A stretch of DNA of 64,000 nt from Roseiarcus sp963741845 (GTDB lineage: Bacteria > Pseudomonadota > Alphaproteobacteria > Rhizobiales > Beijerinckiaceae). Shown here piece after piece: positions 34,144 through 43,097 of this stretch (position 1 is its first letter; each line of letters begins with the position of its first letter). The notes under the pieces are model-generated. The model was not told where the DNA came from. It ran no database searches and worked only from the letters and a program-made list of their open reading frames with translations. The stretch spans positions 81,387 through 145,386 of the forward strand of contig CAVUJV010000008.1 in assembly GCA_963741845.1 (NCBI GenBank), written 5' to 3'. The position numbers and the translations under genes were made by a program.

Positions 34144-34557
34144 TCAAACCTTCGAGACCTCGCCCGGGCGGTCCGAGCCCCACATCTTCTCAAGATTGTA
34201 GAATTGGCGCACTTCAGGCCTGAAAATGTGGACGATGGCGTCCCGCGCGTCCAGGAGCACCCAGTCGCAGAGCGGCAGCCCCTCGATCCTGGGCGCGGGA
34301 AAGCCCGCGTCACGGCAGGCCTTGACGACCCGGTCGGCGATCGCGCCGACATGCGTCGTCGACCGTCCGGTCGCGATGAACATCCGGTCGGCGAGCGTCG
34401 TCTTTCCCTTGAGATCGATGGAGACAATGTCTTCGGCCTTGGCGTCCTCGAGCCCACCGAGAATGGCGCCGGAAAGCTCGTCGGGCGGATGGCCGACGAT
34501 TGCCTCGGCGGGCGCAGAAACTGCACGGGCTGTCTGGGAGCGCGGAGCTGGCGTCAG
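34144..34557 (-). CDS. rsfS: Ribosome silencing factor RsfS, non-standard start
   Basis: RsfS binds L14 and blocks subunit joining in stationary phase. The family core is complete: ILGGLEDAKAEDIVSIDLKG, KTTLADRMFIATGRSTTHVG, RIEGLPLCDWVLLDARDAIV and VHIFRPEVRQFYNLEKMWGS. The first ATG in frame (34381-34383) lies inside this core and is too late. No ATG, GTG or TTG occurs upstream for at least 70 codons. The best guess is the CTG at 34555-34557 (reading LTPAPRSQTARAV), preceded by AAGGAAAG; a base error that hides the true start is equally possible. The usual upstream neighbour nadD is absent; a quinone reductase gene lies there instead. Confidence 0.8.
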   Translation of the reverse strand: MTPAPRSQTARAVSAPAEAIVGHPPDELSGAILGGLEDAKAEDIVSIDLKGKTTLADRMFIATGRSTTHVGAIADRVVKACRDAGFPAPRIEGLPLCDWVLLDARDAIVHIFRPEVRQFYNLEKMWGSDRPGEVSKV

Positions 34558-34648
34558 AGCACTTTCCTTGTTTCGCGGCCGGACCCGATTCGCCAGCCTT
34601 GCACCGTCAAGATGAGGCGTTCGCCTGCTATTTTCAAGGCGCCCGCGC

Positions 34649-35641
34649 TCACAACGTCAGCACGATCTTGCCTATGTGGTCGCCGCTGTCGATGCGCTGA
34701 TGCGCCTTTGCGACCTCCGAAAGGGGAAAGACCGAATCGATCACGGGCTTACAGCGGCCCGCCTCCAGCAGCGGCCAGACCTTCTCCCGCAGTTCGTCGG
34801 CGATCATCGCCTTTTCCGCAGGCGATCGGGGCCTGAGCGTCGAGCCCGTGTGGACGAGGCGCTTCTGCATGAGCGGCTGGAGGTTAACGGTCGCCTTGGG
34901 GCCCCGCAGGAATGCGATCTGAACGATCCGCCCATCCATCGCGGCCGCGGCATAGTTGCGCTCGACATAGTCGCCCCCGACCATGTCGAGGATGACGTCC
35001 GCGCCGCGCCCGCCCGTCGCGTCCATCGTGCGCTGCACGAAATCGTCGCTGCGGTAATTCACGCCGACGTCGGCGCCGAGCTTTTCGCACTGGGCGGCTT
35101 TTTCCGCGGAGCCGGCGGTCGCGACAACACGGGCGCCGAAGGCCTTGGCCAGCATGATCGCCGTGGTGCCGATGCCCGATGCTCCACCGTGCACGAGCAG
35201 CGTCTCGCCCCTCTTGAGCGCGCCGCGCTGGAAGACATTGGTCCAGACGGTGAAGAAGGTCTCGGGGATTGCCGCCGCCTCGACGACAGTGAGACCGGCC
35301 GGGATCGGCAGGGCGTTGCTCTCGTGGACGACGCAGTATTCCGCATAGCCGCCGCCGGGCACGAGCGCTGTCACGCGCGCGCCCTCGGCCCAGCGAGACG
35401 CCTCCGGTCCGCGCGCGACGATGACTCCCGCGATCTCGAGGCCCAGCACGTCGCTTGCGCCGGGCGGCGGCGCGTAATTGCCCATCCGCTGCAGGACATC
35501 CGGCCGGTTCACGCCGGCGGCTTCGACCTTGACGAGAACCTCGCCCTTGCCCGGAACGGGCCGCGGACGGGTCTCCACGATCAGAACCTCGGGGCCGCCC
35601 GGCTGCGAGGCGACGACGGCGCGCATCATGTCTGTTGCCAT
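34649..35641 (-). CDS. NAD(P)H quinone oxidoreductase, zinc-free MDR family
   Basis: The 330-residue product is a medium-chain dehydrogenase/reductase of the quinone oxidoreductase (PIG3-like) group. It starts MATDMMRAVVASQPGGPEVL and has VEAAGVNRPDVLQRMGNYAP PPGASDVLGLEIAGVI. The nucleotide-binding fold is LLVHGGASGIGTTAIMLAKA, and NYRSDDFVQRTMDATGGRGA DVILDMVGG follows. No zinc ligands are seen at the expected sites. It reduces quinones or other electrophiles with NADPH in the cytoplasm. It is 91 bp upstream of rsfS and probably transcribed on its own. Confidence 0.9.
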   Translation of the reverse strand: MATDMMRAVVASQPGGPEVLIVETRPRPVPGKGEVLVKVEAAGVNRPDVLQRMGNYAPPPGASDVLGLEIAGVIVARGPEASRWAEGARVTALVPGGGYAEYCVVHESNALPIPAGLTVVEAAAIPETFFTVWTNVFQRGALKRGETLLVHGGASGIGTTAIMLAKAFGARVVATAGSAEKAAQCEKLGADVGVNYRSDDFVQRTMDATGGRGADVILDMVGGDYVERNYAAAAMDGRIVQIAFLRGPKATVNLQPLMQKRLVHTGSTLRPRSPAEKAMIADELREKVWPLLEAGRCKPVIDSVFPLSEVAKAHQRIDSGDHIGKIVLTL

Positions 35642-35957
35642 GGCGAATCTCTCCGACTTCTGCAGTTGGCTTGTCGACGAGCCAGGGTCGCTCCGTCAAT
35701 CCGCGATGGCGAGCGGCGCGGTCACCCCATCCTCGGGCGGCGCCGCGCGGAAAGACCGCCGCCAGTTCGCCGAGGATGACGCACATAAGGCGAATCGAGC
35801 ATACCGATGAGTTGCATTCCTGACCTCTACGCGCGGTTCCCTGACCACGGAGGTCATAGCCGAGAGCCCGCGCGGACGGAACCCGACGCCCCGACGGCTT
35901 CTCCCTCGCCGGGCTCTGTTTGAACCGAAGGATCCGACGCTGCCCCGTCGAGAAGCC
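35642..35957. other. Gene-free stretch between the quinone reductase and iorB
   Basis: These 316 bp contain only short overlapping frames without family similarity. The quinone reductase promoter should lie in the left part. No clear terminator hairpin is visible after iorB. Nothing else is seen. Confidence 0.4.
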
Positions 35958-38129
35958 TCACACGCCAAGCGAGGCGTTCTTGAGCGGCAGGGATCGAACC
36001 CGCTTGCCGGTCACGGCGAAGATCGCGTTTGCGACTGCGGGCGCGATCGGCGGCGTCCCCGGCTCGCCAAGTCCGCCCCACTTGGCGCCGCCCGACAGCG
36101 CAAAATGGGTTTCAATCACAGGCGCGTCGGACATGCGTGCGATTGGGTAGGAATCGAAGTTGCCTTGCTCGACGCGACCCTGCTTGATGGTGATCTCGCC
36201 GAAGAGCGCCGCGGTGAGGCCGTAGAGCACAGCGCTCTCGATCTGCATGGCGGCCGTCAGCGGATTGACGAGGTGGCCGCAATCGACGCAAGCGACGACG
36301 CGGCGAACTTTGACCTCGCCCGCGCTGCTGACGGACACCTCCGCGATCTCGCCGACAATTGTGTCGAACAACTCGTGAATCGCCAGGCCCCGCCCCACGC
36401 CCTCCGGCAGCGGCTTGCCCCAGTCGCCCTTGTCGGCAAGCTTGTCGAGCACCGCGAGAAAATCGGGGCGTCCCGCCAGCAGTTCGCGGCGATAGTCCAG
36501 CGGATCGCGCTTGGCCGCATGCGCGACCTCGTCGATGAAGCTCTCGACCGCGAAGGCGTTCTGCGACGAGCCGACCGAGCGCCAGAACATGACCGGCACA
36601 TGGGTATTCTTGAGGTTGACGCCCACTTTCAGCGCGTCCGCCCGATAGGGGCAATTGGCGAGGCCCTCGACCGCCTGGCGCTCGACTCCATTTTCGACCT
36701 TGCCCCAGCCGAGCGATCGGGTGATCGACCCCACAGCGGTCGAGAAGTCGAACCCGGCAGGGGAGCCGTCCGCGCGCATGGCCGCGCGCATTCGGAGCGC
36801 CGCCTGCGGACGATAGCGGTCCGAGCGGATGTCCTCTTCGCGCGTCCAGATCAGCTTGACCGGCCGATTGAGCGCCTTTGAGACCTCGACCGCCTGTGTA
36901 AGCTCGTCGTTGACCGAGCGCCGGCCGAAGCCGCCGCCGAGGAACGTCGTATGGACAAACACGTCCCTTGGATCGACGCCGCCGGCCTTCGCGGCGAGCA
37001 TGATCGACGCTTCCGGCGCCTGCGTGCCCATCCAGACGTCGATGCGGTCGGGCCGCCAATGGGCTGTCGCGTTGAGCGGCTCCATCGGCGCATGCGCGAG
37101 ATACGGGACCTCGTAGAGCGCCTCCACGATCTGCGCCGGCGACTCGAATGCGGCCTTGAGATCGCCGTAGCCGCCGCCGTCGGCAAGCGGACCGTCGAGC
37201 GCGGCGCGGTATTCGGCGCGGAACGCCTCGCTGTCGGTCGAGGCGGCGGAGCCGAAATCCCACTCGATGGGCATCGCCTTCAGGGCTTCCTTCGCGCGCC
37301 AGAAGTTATCTGCGGCGACGGCTATGCCATTGGTCACCGGCACGGCTGCGATAATCCCTCGGCGGCCCGAAATCGCTGAGAAGTCATACGACTTGAGCTT
37401 GCCGCCGAACACCGGGCAATTGGCGACGGCGGCGACGGCCATGCCGGGCAGGCGCGTATCGATGCCGAAGCGCGCGGCGCCCGTGACCTTGAGCGGCGTA
37501 TCGATACGTCTGAGGCTTGCCCCGATCAGCTTGAATGCGTCGGGCGTCTTGATCGCGGGCTCGCTCGCGAGCCTTATCTTCGCCGCCTCGCCTGCGACCT
37601 CTCCAAAGGTCGCCGACCGGCCCGAGGCCTCATGCCGCAGGTCTCCAGCGCTCGCGACGACAGTGGCCGGATCGACGCCCCATCTGGCCGCGGCCGCCGC
37701 GATCAGCCTCGCGCGCGCCGAGGCGCCCGCCTGTTGCAGAACGACGCGAGACCGGCGCACGGAGGAGGAGCCCCCGGTGATCATCGACGGATAGACGTCA
37801 TTGTCAACGATGTTGCGATGCGCCGAAGCGTACTCGACCTTGACCTTGGCGAAGTCGCATTCGAGCTCCTCCGCGATGATCATGGCCAGCGAGGTGAGGA
37901 CGCCCTGCCCCATCTCGGATTTGGCGACGCGGAGCGTGATCGTATTGTCCGGATCGATCACCACGAAGGCATTCAGCTCGTCGGGCGCCGCGCCCGACTC
38001 CGGATTCCAGGGCTGGCCGGATACGGTTGCTGCGCCGGCCATCTCGGGCGCCAGCGCCGCGACCATCAGGCCGCCGGCCGCCGAGAGGCCTGCCCATACG
38101 AAGGAACGGCGGGAGAGCACCACGGTCAT
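35958..38129 (-). CDS. iorB: Molybdenum hydroxylase large subunit, isoquinoline 1-oxidoreductase beta type
   Basis: The 723-residue product is a xanthine-dehydrogenase-family molybdopterin subunit of the IorB type, made of two aldehyde-oxidase-like halves. A twin-arginine signal is visible (LSRRSFVWAGLSAAGGLMVA). Characteristic segments are VAKSEMGQGVLTSLAMIIAE, PSMITGGSSSVRRSRVVLQQ, TTFLGGGFGRRSVNDELTQA, FWRSVGSSQNAFAVESFIDE and a C-terminal GGAKWGGLGEPGTPPIAPAV with the catalytic Glu. Such enzymes hydroxylate N-heteroaromatics or aldehydes and pass electrons through the iorA Fe-S subunit. The start is the ATG at 38127-38129, 14 bp after iorA; the longer open frame upstream is a shadow of iorA. 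No cytochrome or maturation (XdhC-like) gene is adjacent. The substrate is unknown. Confidence 0.88.
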   Translation of the reverse strand: MTVVLSRRSFVWAGLSAAGGLMVAALAPEMAGAATVSGQPWNPESGAAPDELNAFVVIDPDNTITLRVAKSEMGQGVLTSLAMIIAEELECDFAKVKVEYASAHRNIVDNDVYPSMITGGSSSVRRSRVVLQQAGASARARLIAAAAARWGVDPATVVASAGDLRHEASGRSATFGEVAGEAAKIRLASEPAIKTPDAFKLIGASLRRIDTPLKVTGAARFGIDTRLPGMAVAAVANCPVFGGKLKSYDFSAISGRRGIIAAVPVTNGIAVAADNFWRAKEALKAMPIEWDFGSAASTDSEAFRAEYRAALDGPLADGGGYGDLKAAFESPAQIVEALYEVPYLAHAPMEPLNATAHWRPDRIDVWMGTQAPEASIMLAAKAGGVDPRDVFVHTTFLGGGFGRRSVNDELTQAVEVSKALNRPVKLIWTREEDIRSDRYRPQAALRMRAAMRADGSPAGFDFSTAVGSITRSLGWGKVENGVERQAVEGLANCPYRADALKVGVNLKNTHVPVMFWRSVGSSQNAFAVESFIDEVAHAAKRDPLDYRRELLAGRPDFLAVLDKLADKGDWGKPLPEGVGRGLAIHELFDTIVGEIAEVSVSSAGEVKVRRVVACVDCGHLVNPLTAAMQIESAVLYGLTAALFGEITIKQGRVEQGNFDSYPIARMSDAPVIETHFALSGGAKWGGLGEPGTPPIAPAVANAIFAVTGKRVRSLPLKNASLGV

Positions 38130-38143
38130 CGTGCAACTCCTTT

Positions 38144-38599
38144 TCAGATCTTGCTGAGTTCGACGGCCCGGTGCACCGCGGCCCGCATGCGCGGATAGGT
38201 CCCGCAGCGACAGATGTTGGACATCCCCGAGTCGATGTCGGCGTCCGTTGGATTGGGATTGCGGGACAGCAGCGCCACAGCGGCCAGGATCTGTCCAGAC
38301 TGGCAATAGCCGCATTGCGGCGCGTCGGCCTCGATCCAGGCTCTCTGCACCGCGTGCAACGCCTTCTCGCCGAGGCCCTCGATGGTCACGATCGTCCGGC
38401 CGCCAGCGGCGCTGACCGGCGTGATGCAGGAGCGGGTCGCGTCGCCATCCATCAGCACCGTGCAGGCGCCGCAGAGTCCGGCGCCGCAACCGAACTTCGT
38501 GCCGACCATGCTCAGTTCGTCGCGCAGCGCCCAAAGCAAAGGCATGTCCGGCTCGACGTCGAGCGCGATGTTCTTTCCGTTTACGACAAGGTGAATCAT
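38144..38599 (-). CDS. iorA: Molybdenum hydroxylase [2Fe-2S] subunit, isoquinoline 1-oxidoreductase alpha type
   Basis: The 151-residue product carries two [2Fe-2S] clusters. The plant-type cluster is GTKFGCGAGLCGACTVLMDG with a fourth Cys in TRSCITPV. The second is in the C-terminal helical bundle, CGYCQSGQILAAVALL and NICRCGTYPRMRAAV. It shuttles electrons from the molybdenum centre of IorB to an external acceptor. The ATG at 38597-38599 (MIHLVVNGKNIALDVEPDM) has AAGGTG just upstream. It forms an operon with iorB. Confidence 0.92.
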   Translation of the reverse strand: MIHLVVNGKNIALDVEPDMPLLWALRDELSMVGTKFGCGAGLCGACTVLMDGDATRSCITPVSAAGGRTIVTIEGLGEKALHAVQRAWIEADAPQCGYCQSGQILAAVALLSRNPNPTDADIDSGMSNICRCGTYPRMRAAVHRAVELSKI

Positions 38600-39413
38600 G
38601 GCCGGTCTCTTCCCGCCGCGCCGGCTTGAGCGCGAGCCATAGCTTGATCGCCGATTTGGGCATATTGGCGGGAACCGGCCCGGGCCGGCGGTCAAACTCC
38701 CGCGAGTTCGGTTCACGTTCGCGCGAGCGGCCCGCCCGCATCGGCGGCTTGCCGGACGGCGCTGTGGGGAGCGCGCTTACGCGCTGCGGGAAGGATGGCG
38801 CTGCTCTGGAGTTTCGCCGGCTACGGGCCGCCCGACCGGTTCGCGGCCGGGCTCGAGGTGGAGGCTCACGCCGCCCTCGACCGTCGCGACGCTCGCCGCC
38901 GGCTATCGGCCCCGCTGGCCGGACAGCGGCGGCCCGCGAATGTGAAGGCCGGCGGAATCGACATTTTCAGAGTCGACATTTTCTTGCCGAAACGGCCAGT
39001 CGCCCCGATAATCGCGTAAGGGGGTTGGCGGCATGAGGTTCAGGCTATCGCGTTGCGCGGGCAAGGGGCGTGCGAGTTTTTTCGCGAGGGCCGGCGTCGG
39101 TCGATGACTGCGCCGGCAGGCTCGACGAGCCCGCCCCGCGTAGCATGACGGGGCGCTCGGTTCGGGAGCGACACACGACGCTAAAATCGAACTTAAGCTA
39201 TTGGAATCGCACGAATCGAAACGCTAAAATCCCTGTCAAGGAAAAACATTCTTCTGGAGGAAACATGATCCGGATCGCCGTCGCCGCCTTCGGAATGGCC
39301 GTACGATAGCGGAAAGATGGCTGCCGGTCCTCGCAGTAGGCCGGAAGCCCCGGATCGGCCAGCGCCGCACGCACGCCGTTCCAATCGCCCGATTTATGGG
39401 AAAGAAGGCCGGT
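38600..39413. other. 814-bp stretch without a clear gene; one orphan leader frame at 39265-39309
   Basis: No frame here shows family similarity. The only gene-like signal is at 39256-39309: a strong ribosome binding site TCTGGAGGAAAC, then ATG and 14 codons reading MIRIAVAAFGMAVR before TAG. It looks like the first residues of a signal peptide whose gene is missing. A minus-strand segment at about 39310-39400 (LADPGLPAYCEDRQPSFRYR) is open but too short to place. The rest may be decayed coding DNA. Confidence 0.4.
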
Positions 39414-39911
39414 TCAAGCGGCTCGCGCTTCGCCTTTGGCCGCGGCGAGCGCGCCGGGCTCCAGTTCGTGATAGAGGAGCCGCGCCGGATCGACCGGACC
39501 CGGCAGAACAATGTGGCCGGGCGGCACGCGCTCAAAGCCCATGCGCGCGTAATAGGGCTCGTCGCCGACCAGGACGACGAGCTTCCAGCCCGCCGCCTTC
39601 GCTTCGCTCAGCGAGCGGGTGACCAGCGCTTCGCCAATCCCCTGGCTGCGGAACACCGGCTCCACGATCAGCGGCCCGAGCAGCAGCGCGGGGAAATCGC
39701 CGATCATGATGGGCGTCATGGAATTGGCGCCGACCATCAGCGTGCCGACCCTGGCGACGAAGCTCAGCGACGGGTCAGAATCCGCGCGCTCGCGAATGCG
39801 ATAGGCCGTGCGCGCATAGCGGCCCGGCCCGAACACGCGATCGTTGAGGCGCTGGATCGGTTCGGCGTCGTCCGGGGTCTCGGGTTCGAGCACGAGCGGA
39901 AGGTCGTTCAT
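39414..39911 (-). CDS. GNAT-family N-acetyltransferase
   Basis: The 165-residue product has the GNAT fold. LEPETPDDAEPIQRLNDRVF is at the N-terminus, the beta4/5 segment is ALLLGPLIVEPVFRSQGIGE with the acetyl-CoA loop (Q/R)xxGxG/A (RSQGIGEAL), and VVLVGDEPYYARMGFERVPP is at the C-terminus. This pattern matches the YhbS-like group. The ATG at 39909-39911 begins MNDLPLVLEPETPDD. The frame continues upstream through zwf as a shadow. The acetyl acceptor is unknown. Confidence 0.88.
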   Translation of the reverse strand: MNDLPLVLEPETPDDAEPIQRLNDRVFGPGRYARTAYRIRERADSDPSLSFVARVGTLMVGANSMTPIMIGDFPALLLGPLIVEPVFRSQGIGEALVTRSLSEAKAAGWKLVVLVGDEPYYARMGFERVPPGHIVLPGPVDPARLLYHELEPGALAAAKGEARAA

Positions 39912-39943
39912 CGTTAGAGCGCTACCACACCCTTCCGCTCGCG

Positions 39944-41407
39944 TCAGGCGCCGGAGACGTTCGGATCGCGCCAGGCGCGTTCGAAGGGCAGGCGCCAGGC
40001 GTGAGGCGCGATCAGCTGGTAGATCGACTGCGGCCCCCAGGAGCCCGGCGCGTAGATGCGAACGGGGTGGGGGTTTTCCAGGAGCCGGGTCGAGACCTCC
40101 CACAGCCGCTCGATGCCTTCGGCGGTGCAGAAGAGCGTATGGTCGCCGCGCATGGCGTCGAGGATCAGCCGCTCGTAAGCCTCGAGCACATCGCTGCCGA
40201 GCCCGGTGTCGTGCATGGCGAATTGCAGGCTCTGCTTGTTGAGCCGCATCCCCGGCCCCGGCTTCTTGCCGTAGAAGGAGAGCGACACTTTCGATTCGTC
40301 CGCGAGGTCGAAAGTCAGGTGATCCGGACCCTGCGAGCCAATGCCCGAATCGTCGGGAAACATGCTCTTCGGCGGCTCGCGGAAGGCGATCGAGATGATG
40401 CGCTGGCCCTCGGCCATGCGTTTGCCGGTCCGCAGATAGAAGGGCACGCCCGCCCAGCGCCAGTTGTCGATCCGGCACTTGAGCGCGATGAAGGTCTCGG
40501 TGTCCGATTCCGGATCGACGCCTTTCTCCTTGCGATAGCCGATGTATTGGCCGCGCACCGCCTCGGCCGGGTCGAGAGGCACCATGGAGCGGAAGACCTT
40601 GCCCTTCTCCTCGCCGATCGGGCCCGGCGCGAGCGAGGTCGGCGGCTCCATCGCCATGAAGGCGAGGATCTGGAAGAGGTGGGTCACCACCATGTCGCGA
40701 TAGGCGCCGGTCTGCTCGTAAAAGCCGACGCGATTTCCGAGGTCGAGCGTCTCGGGCACGTCGATCTGGACATGGTCGATGAAATTGCGGTTCCAGATCG
40801 GCTCGAAGAGGCCGTTCCCGAAGCGGAAGGCGAGGATGTTCTGGGCGGGCTCCTTGCCGAGGAAATGGTCGATCCGGAAAATCTGGTCCTCGTTGAACAC
40901 TTTGTGCAGTTGGGCGTTCAGCGACACCGCGGTTTCGAGGTCGGTGCCGAAGGGCTTCTCCATGATGATGCGGGAGCCCTTCGAGAGGTCGGCTTCGCCG
41001 AGCATCCGCACGGCTTTGAGGGCCGCGTTCGGCGGGACGCTCAGATAATGCATGAGGCGGACTTCGCGGTCGAAGCTCTGGACCGCGCGGTCCACCGCCT
41101 CCCGAAGCGCCGCGGCGCCGGCGGGCTGGGGCACGTAGTCGAGCATCTCGGCGAAGTCCGCCCAGCGCTCCTCCCAGCGGTCGGCATGCCGCGACGCATG
41201 CACCGCCTCGCGCGCGACCGCGCGAAAGCCTTCGGCGTCGATGTCGTCGAGCGAGACGCCGACGATCCGGCATTCGGGGATGAAGCCGCCCGTCACCAGA
41301 TGGAAGAGTCCCGGCAGCAGCTTGCGCCGCGAGAGATCGCCGGTGGCGCCGAACAGGACGATAACCTGCGGCGCCTTGGGACCGACTCCCGCCGGAATTC
41401 TTGCCAT
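39944..41407 (-). CDS. zwf: Glucose-6-phosphate 1-dehydrogenase
   Basis: Zwf oxidises glucose 6-phosphate to the lactone with NADP, feeding the Entner-Doudoroff and pentose phosphate routes. The 487-residue product has the nucleotide-binding VIVLFGATGDLSRRKLLPGL. The substrate/catalytic motif is FRIDHFLGKEPAQNILAFRF (His of RIDHYLGKE), with EKPFGTDLETAVSLN and VGVPFYLRTGKRM-like RWAGVPFYLRTGKRMAEG further on. The ATG at 41405-41407 follows an AGAGAGA stretch. No pgl or edd is adjacent. Confidence 0.96.
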   Translation of the reverse strand: MARIPAGVGPKAPQVIVLFGATGDLSRRKLLPGLFHLVTGGFIPECRIVGVSLDDIDAEGFRAVAREAVHASRHADRWEERWADFAEMLDYVPQPAGAAALREAVDRAVQSFDREVRLMHYLSVPPNAALKAVRMLGEADLSKGSRIIMEKPFGTDLETAVSLNAQLHKVFNEDQIFRIDHFLGKEPAQNILAFRFGNGLFEPIWNRNFIDHVQIDVPETLDLGNRVGFYEQTGAYRDMVVTHLFQILAFMAMEPPTSLAPGPIGEEKGKVFRSMVPLDPAEAVRGQYIGYRKEKGVDPESDTETFIALKCRIDNWRWAGVPFYLRTGKRMAEGQRIISIAFREPPKSMFPDDSGIGSQGPDHLTFDLADESKVSLSFYGKKPGPGMRLNKQSLQFAMHDTGLGSDVLEAYERLILDAMRGDHTLFCTAEGIERLWEVSTRLLENPHPVRIYAPGSWGPQSIYQLIAPHAWRLPFERAWRDPNVSGA

Positions 41408-41528
41408 CGCTTCTCTCTCTCCACTTGCCCGCGGCCTTTGCGATCCAAAGACTGTGCCAGCCCGGGCGCAACATTGGCGTGACGCCTTCTTCCTGCGCGG
41501 CGCTGACTCCACGCCGCGAGCGCTCGTG

Positions 41529-42443
41529 CTACATGCGCCGCAGCCTGAGACTCGCCCAGCCTTCGAGGTCGATCCGTTCGGCAAGGTAGAAGCCTTGCGC
41601 GCGCCACGACGACAGCACGCCGGGAACGTCCGCAAGCAGGAGGCCCGAGACGATCGCGTCGCCGTTGCGGCTGATGACGGAAGCGAGCGACGGCGCGAGC
41701 AGGCGCAGCGGCTTCGCCAGAATGTTGGCGAAGACGAGGTCATAGGGCGCGCCTTCGCGCAAAGCGCGGTTCTCGACGCCGCGCGAGACGATGGCCCTGC
41801 AATGCTGGCTCACGCCGTTGAGCCGGGCGTTGGCGTTGGCGACCTCGACCGCAACGGGGTCGATGTCGCCGAGCCAGACCTTGCGGCGCAGCGCCTTCGC
41901 CGCCGCGATGGCGAGCACGCCGGCGCCGCAGCCGACGTCGAGCACATGGGCCGGACGGCGGCGCTTCATGAGCCGGTCGAGCAGGAGGAGACAGCCGCGC
42001 GTTGTGCCGTGATGACCGGTGCCGAAGGCGAGTCCGGCCTCGATCTCGATCCCGATGTCGTTGGCGCGCACGCGCTCGCGGTCATGCGCGCCGTGGACGA
42101 GGAATCGTCCGGCGCGCACCGGCGCAAGCCCCGCCAGCGCATTGGCGACCCAGTCGCGCTTTTCGGTGAGCGCGAAGACGGCGGAGGCGGCGGTCTCCTC
42201 GTCGGCCGCGAGGGCGACGAGGGCGCGGATCGCATCCTCGTCCGGCTCGAATCCGAAATAGGCCTCGACCAGCCAGGCTTTTCCGCCGCCGGGATGCGGC
42301 TCCTCGGTCTCGAAGGCGGCGGAGGCCGCCTCCGCGGGCTCGAAACTTTCGACGATGAGGTCGGCGACGGCGCGGGCGTGCTTCTCGTCGCTCATGAGGC
42401 GCATCACATGCGCGGCGTTGTTCGGCGGCAGACCTTCGAGCAA
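41529..42443 (-). CDS. prmA: Ribosomal protein L11 methyltransferase PrmA
   Basis: PrmA trimethylates ribosomal protein L11. The 304-residue product has the N-terminal recognition domain (residues 1-110), then GIEIEAGLAFGTGHHGTTRG. The SAM-binding motif is HVLDVGCGAGVLAIAAAKAL, and the catalytic-region signature is YDLVFANILAKPLRLLAPSL (NILA). The C-terminus GFYLAERIDLEGWASLRLRR fits the family. The ATG at 42441-42443 (MLEGLPPNNAAHVMRLMSD) is used. It is divergent from the peroxiredoxin gene. Confidence 0.93.
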   Translation of the reverse strand: MLEGLPPNNAAHVMRLMSDEKHARAVADLIVESFEPAEAASAAFETEEPHPGGGKAWLVEAYFGFEPDEDAIRALVALAADEETAASAVFALTEKRDWVANALAGLAPVRAGRFLVHGAHDRERVRANDIGIEIEAGLAFGTGHHGTTRGCLLLLDRLMKRRRPAHVLDVGCGAGVLAIAAAKALRRKVWLGDIDPVAVEVANANARLNGVSQHCRAIVSRGVENRALREGAPYDLVFANILAKPLRLLAPSLASVISRNGDAIVSGLLLADVPGVLSSWRAQGFYLAERIDLEGWASLRLRRM

Positions 42444-42599
42444 ACGGCGACCCTTGAGCTTGGCGTTTCGAGCGCCTTCTTAGCCCTGTCGCGTCGCGGG
42501 GGCCACTGCCATCAGGTCTTGCGCTTCATCCGCCTTCGCCTAAGGTCCGGCGCGAAGCCGCCGCACCTTGACGCGGCGGTCATTCAGAAGGAAGCCTCC

Positions 42600-43088
42600 A
42601 TGACCATCGCCGTCGGCGAAACCCTGCCCAATGTGAAAGTGACGCTCGTGACCCCGGACGGTCCGAAGCCGGTCGAGACGAAGAATTATTTCGCCGGCAA
42701 GACGATCGTCCTGTTCGGCCTGCCGGGCGCCTTCACGCCAACCTGCCACAAGAACCATCTGCCGGGCTTTCTCGCCAGCGAAGACAGGTTCAAGGCGAAG
42801 GGCGTCGACGCCATCGCCATGACCGCGGTCAACGATCCCTTCGTTCTCTCGGCCTGGGCGGGGGCGACAGGCGCGGAAGGCCGCATCGATTTCCTCGCCG
42901 ACGGCAGCGCCTATTTCGCCAAGGCGCTCGGACTCGACTTCGACGGCTCGGAGCGCGGCATGGGCGTTCGCTCGCTGCGCTATTCGATGCTGGTGAAGGA
43001 CGGCGTCGTGAAGGAGCTCAACGTGGAGCCCAACCCGGGCCAGGCCGACCTGTCGGGCGCCGAGCACATTCTCGGGCAGCTCAAGTAG
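42600..43088 (+). CDS. Peroxiredoxin, Prx5/hybrid type
   Basis: The 162-residue product is a peroxiredoxin of the Prx5 group that reduces H2O2 and alkyl hydroperoxides. The peroxidatic Cys lies in GLPGAFTPTCHKNHLPGFL, and the family motif VNDPFVLSAWAGATGAEGRI follows. The C-terminus ends DLSGAEHILGQLK. Glutathione, thioredoxin or glutaredoxin is the likely reductant. The ATG at 42600-42602 follows AGGAAG. It is divergent from prmA. Confidence 0.93.
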   Translation: MTIAVGETLPNVKVTLVTPDGPKPVETKNYFAGKTIVLFGLPGAFTPTCHKNHLPGFLASEDRFKAKGVDAIAMTAVNDPFVLSAWAGATGAEGRIDFLADGSAYFAKALGLDFDGSERGMGVRSLRYSMLVKDGVVKELNVEPNPGQADLSGAEHILGQLK

Positions 43089-43097
43089 ATCGCGGAG

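Noticed and set aside
39414..41474. A 686-codon minus-strand frame spanning the GNAT gene and zwf
   Set aside because: Only the last 165 codons match a family. The rest is an out-of-frame shadow of zwf, rich in Arg and Pro as expected in high-GC DNA.
41507..43088. A long plus-strand frame starting opposite zwf and ending in the peroxiredoxin
   Set aside because: Only the last 162 codons from 42600 match the peroxiredoxin family. The upstream part is antisense to zwf and prmA.
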